The translations under genes and the position numbers were made by a program. Shown here in pieces: positions 5,503 through 5,512 of a stretch of DNA of 5,512 bases. Source of the stretch: an uncultured Clostridia bacterium (lineage in GTDB: Bacteria; Bacillota; Clostridia; TANB77; CAG-508); contig CAKPKZ010000106.1 in assembly GCA_934167435.1 (NCBI GenBank), forward strand, positions 1 to 5,512. Direction: 5' to 3'. Under the pieces are notes generated by a model, which saw only the letters and a list, made by a program, of their open reading frames with translations, searched no databases and was not told the origin of the DNA. Positions within the stretch are counted from its first letter, which is position 1, and every line of letters begins with the position of its first letter.

Positions 5503-5512
5503 ACTACTTTTT

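Overview
The window is AT-rich DNA, probably from a low-GC Gram-positive bacterium (Bacillota, most likely a clostridial lineage). The pointers are a sortase end beside an LPKTG cell-wall protein, a T-box leader on a threonyl-tRNA synthetase gene, strong AAGGAGG-type ribosome binding sites, TAA at every stop that can be seen, and TTGACT/TAAAAT-type promoters. Tryptophan is encoded normally by TGG, so the standard bacterial code applies. I cannot name the genus from sequence alone.

Layout from left to right. At 1-99 (+) lies the last 32 codons of a sortase with its catalytic Cys and Arg. At 115-510 (-) is a very small Asn/Thr/Ser-rich LPKTG surface protein that converges on the sortase; the two share a bidirectional terminator whose loop is the sortase stop codon. 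At 625-1716 (-) is ychF, preceded by thrS at 1742-3679 (-) with only 25 bases between them. The gene-free stretch 3680-4017 is fully explained: it holds the thrS ribosome binding site, a complete T-box antitermination leader, the thrS promoter and the back-to-back promoter of a tRNA-Thr(GGU) gene at 4018-4093 (+). A second bidirectional terminator follows the tRNA. Beyond it are yqeY at 4124-4564 (-) and a Nop2/Sun (RsmB/RsmF-type) m5C RNA methyltransferase at 4579-5502 (-), transcribed together as methyltransferase then yqeY.

How the parts work together. The centre of the window is a threonine-tRNA module. The T-box should sense uncharged tRNA-Thr and let transcription run into thrS and, as no terminator is visible between them, into ychF. 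A tRNA-Thr gene is transcribed away from the same intergenic region. The left edge is a separate cell-surface module (sortase plus candidate substrate). The right edge is translation-related housekeeping. Most of the content is conserved core genome. The points most worth a second look are the tiny low-complexity LPKTG protein next to a sortase, and the apparent mismatch between the T-box (UGGA bulge, ACU specifier) and the adjacent tRNA-Thr (discriminator C73, anticodon GGU).
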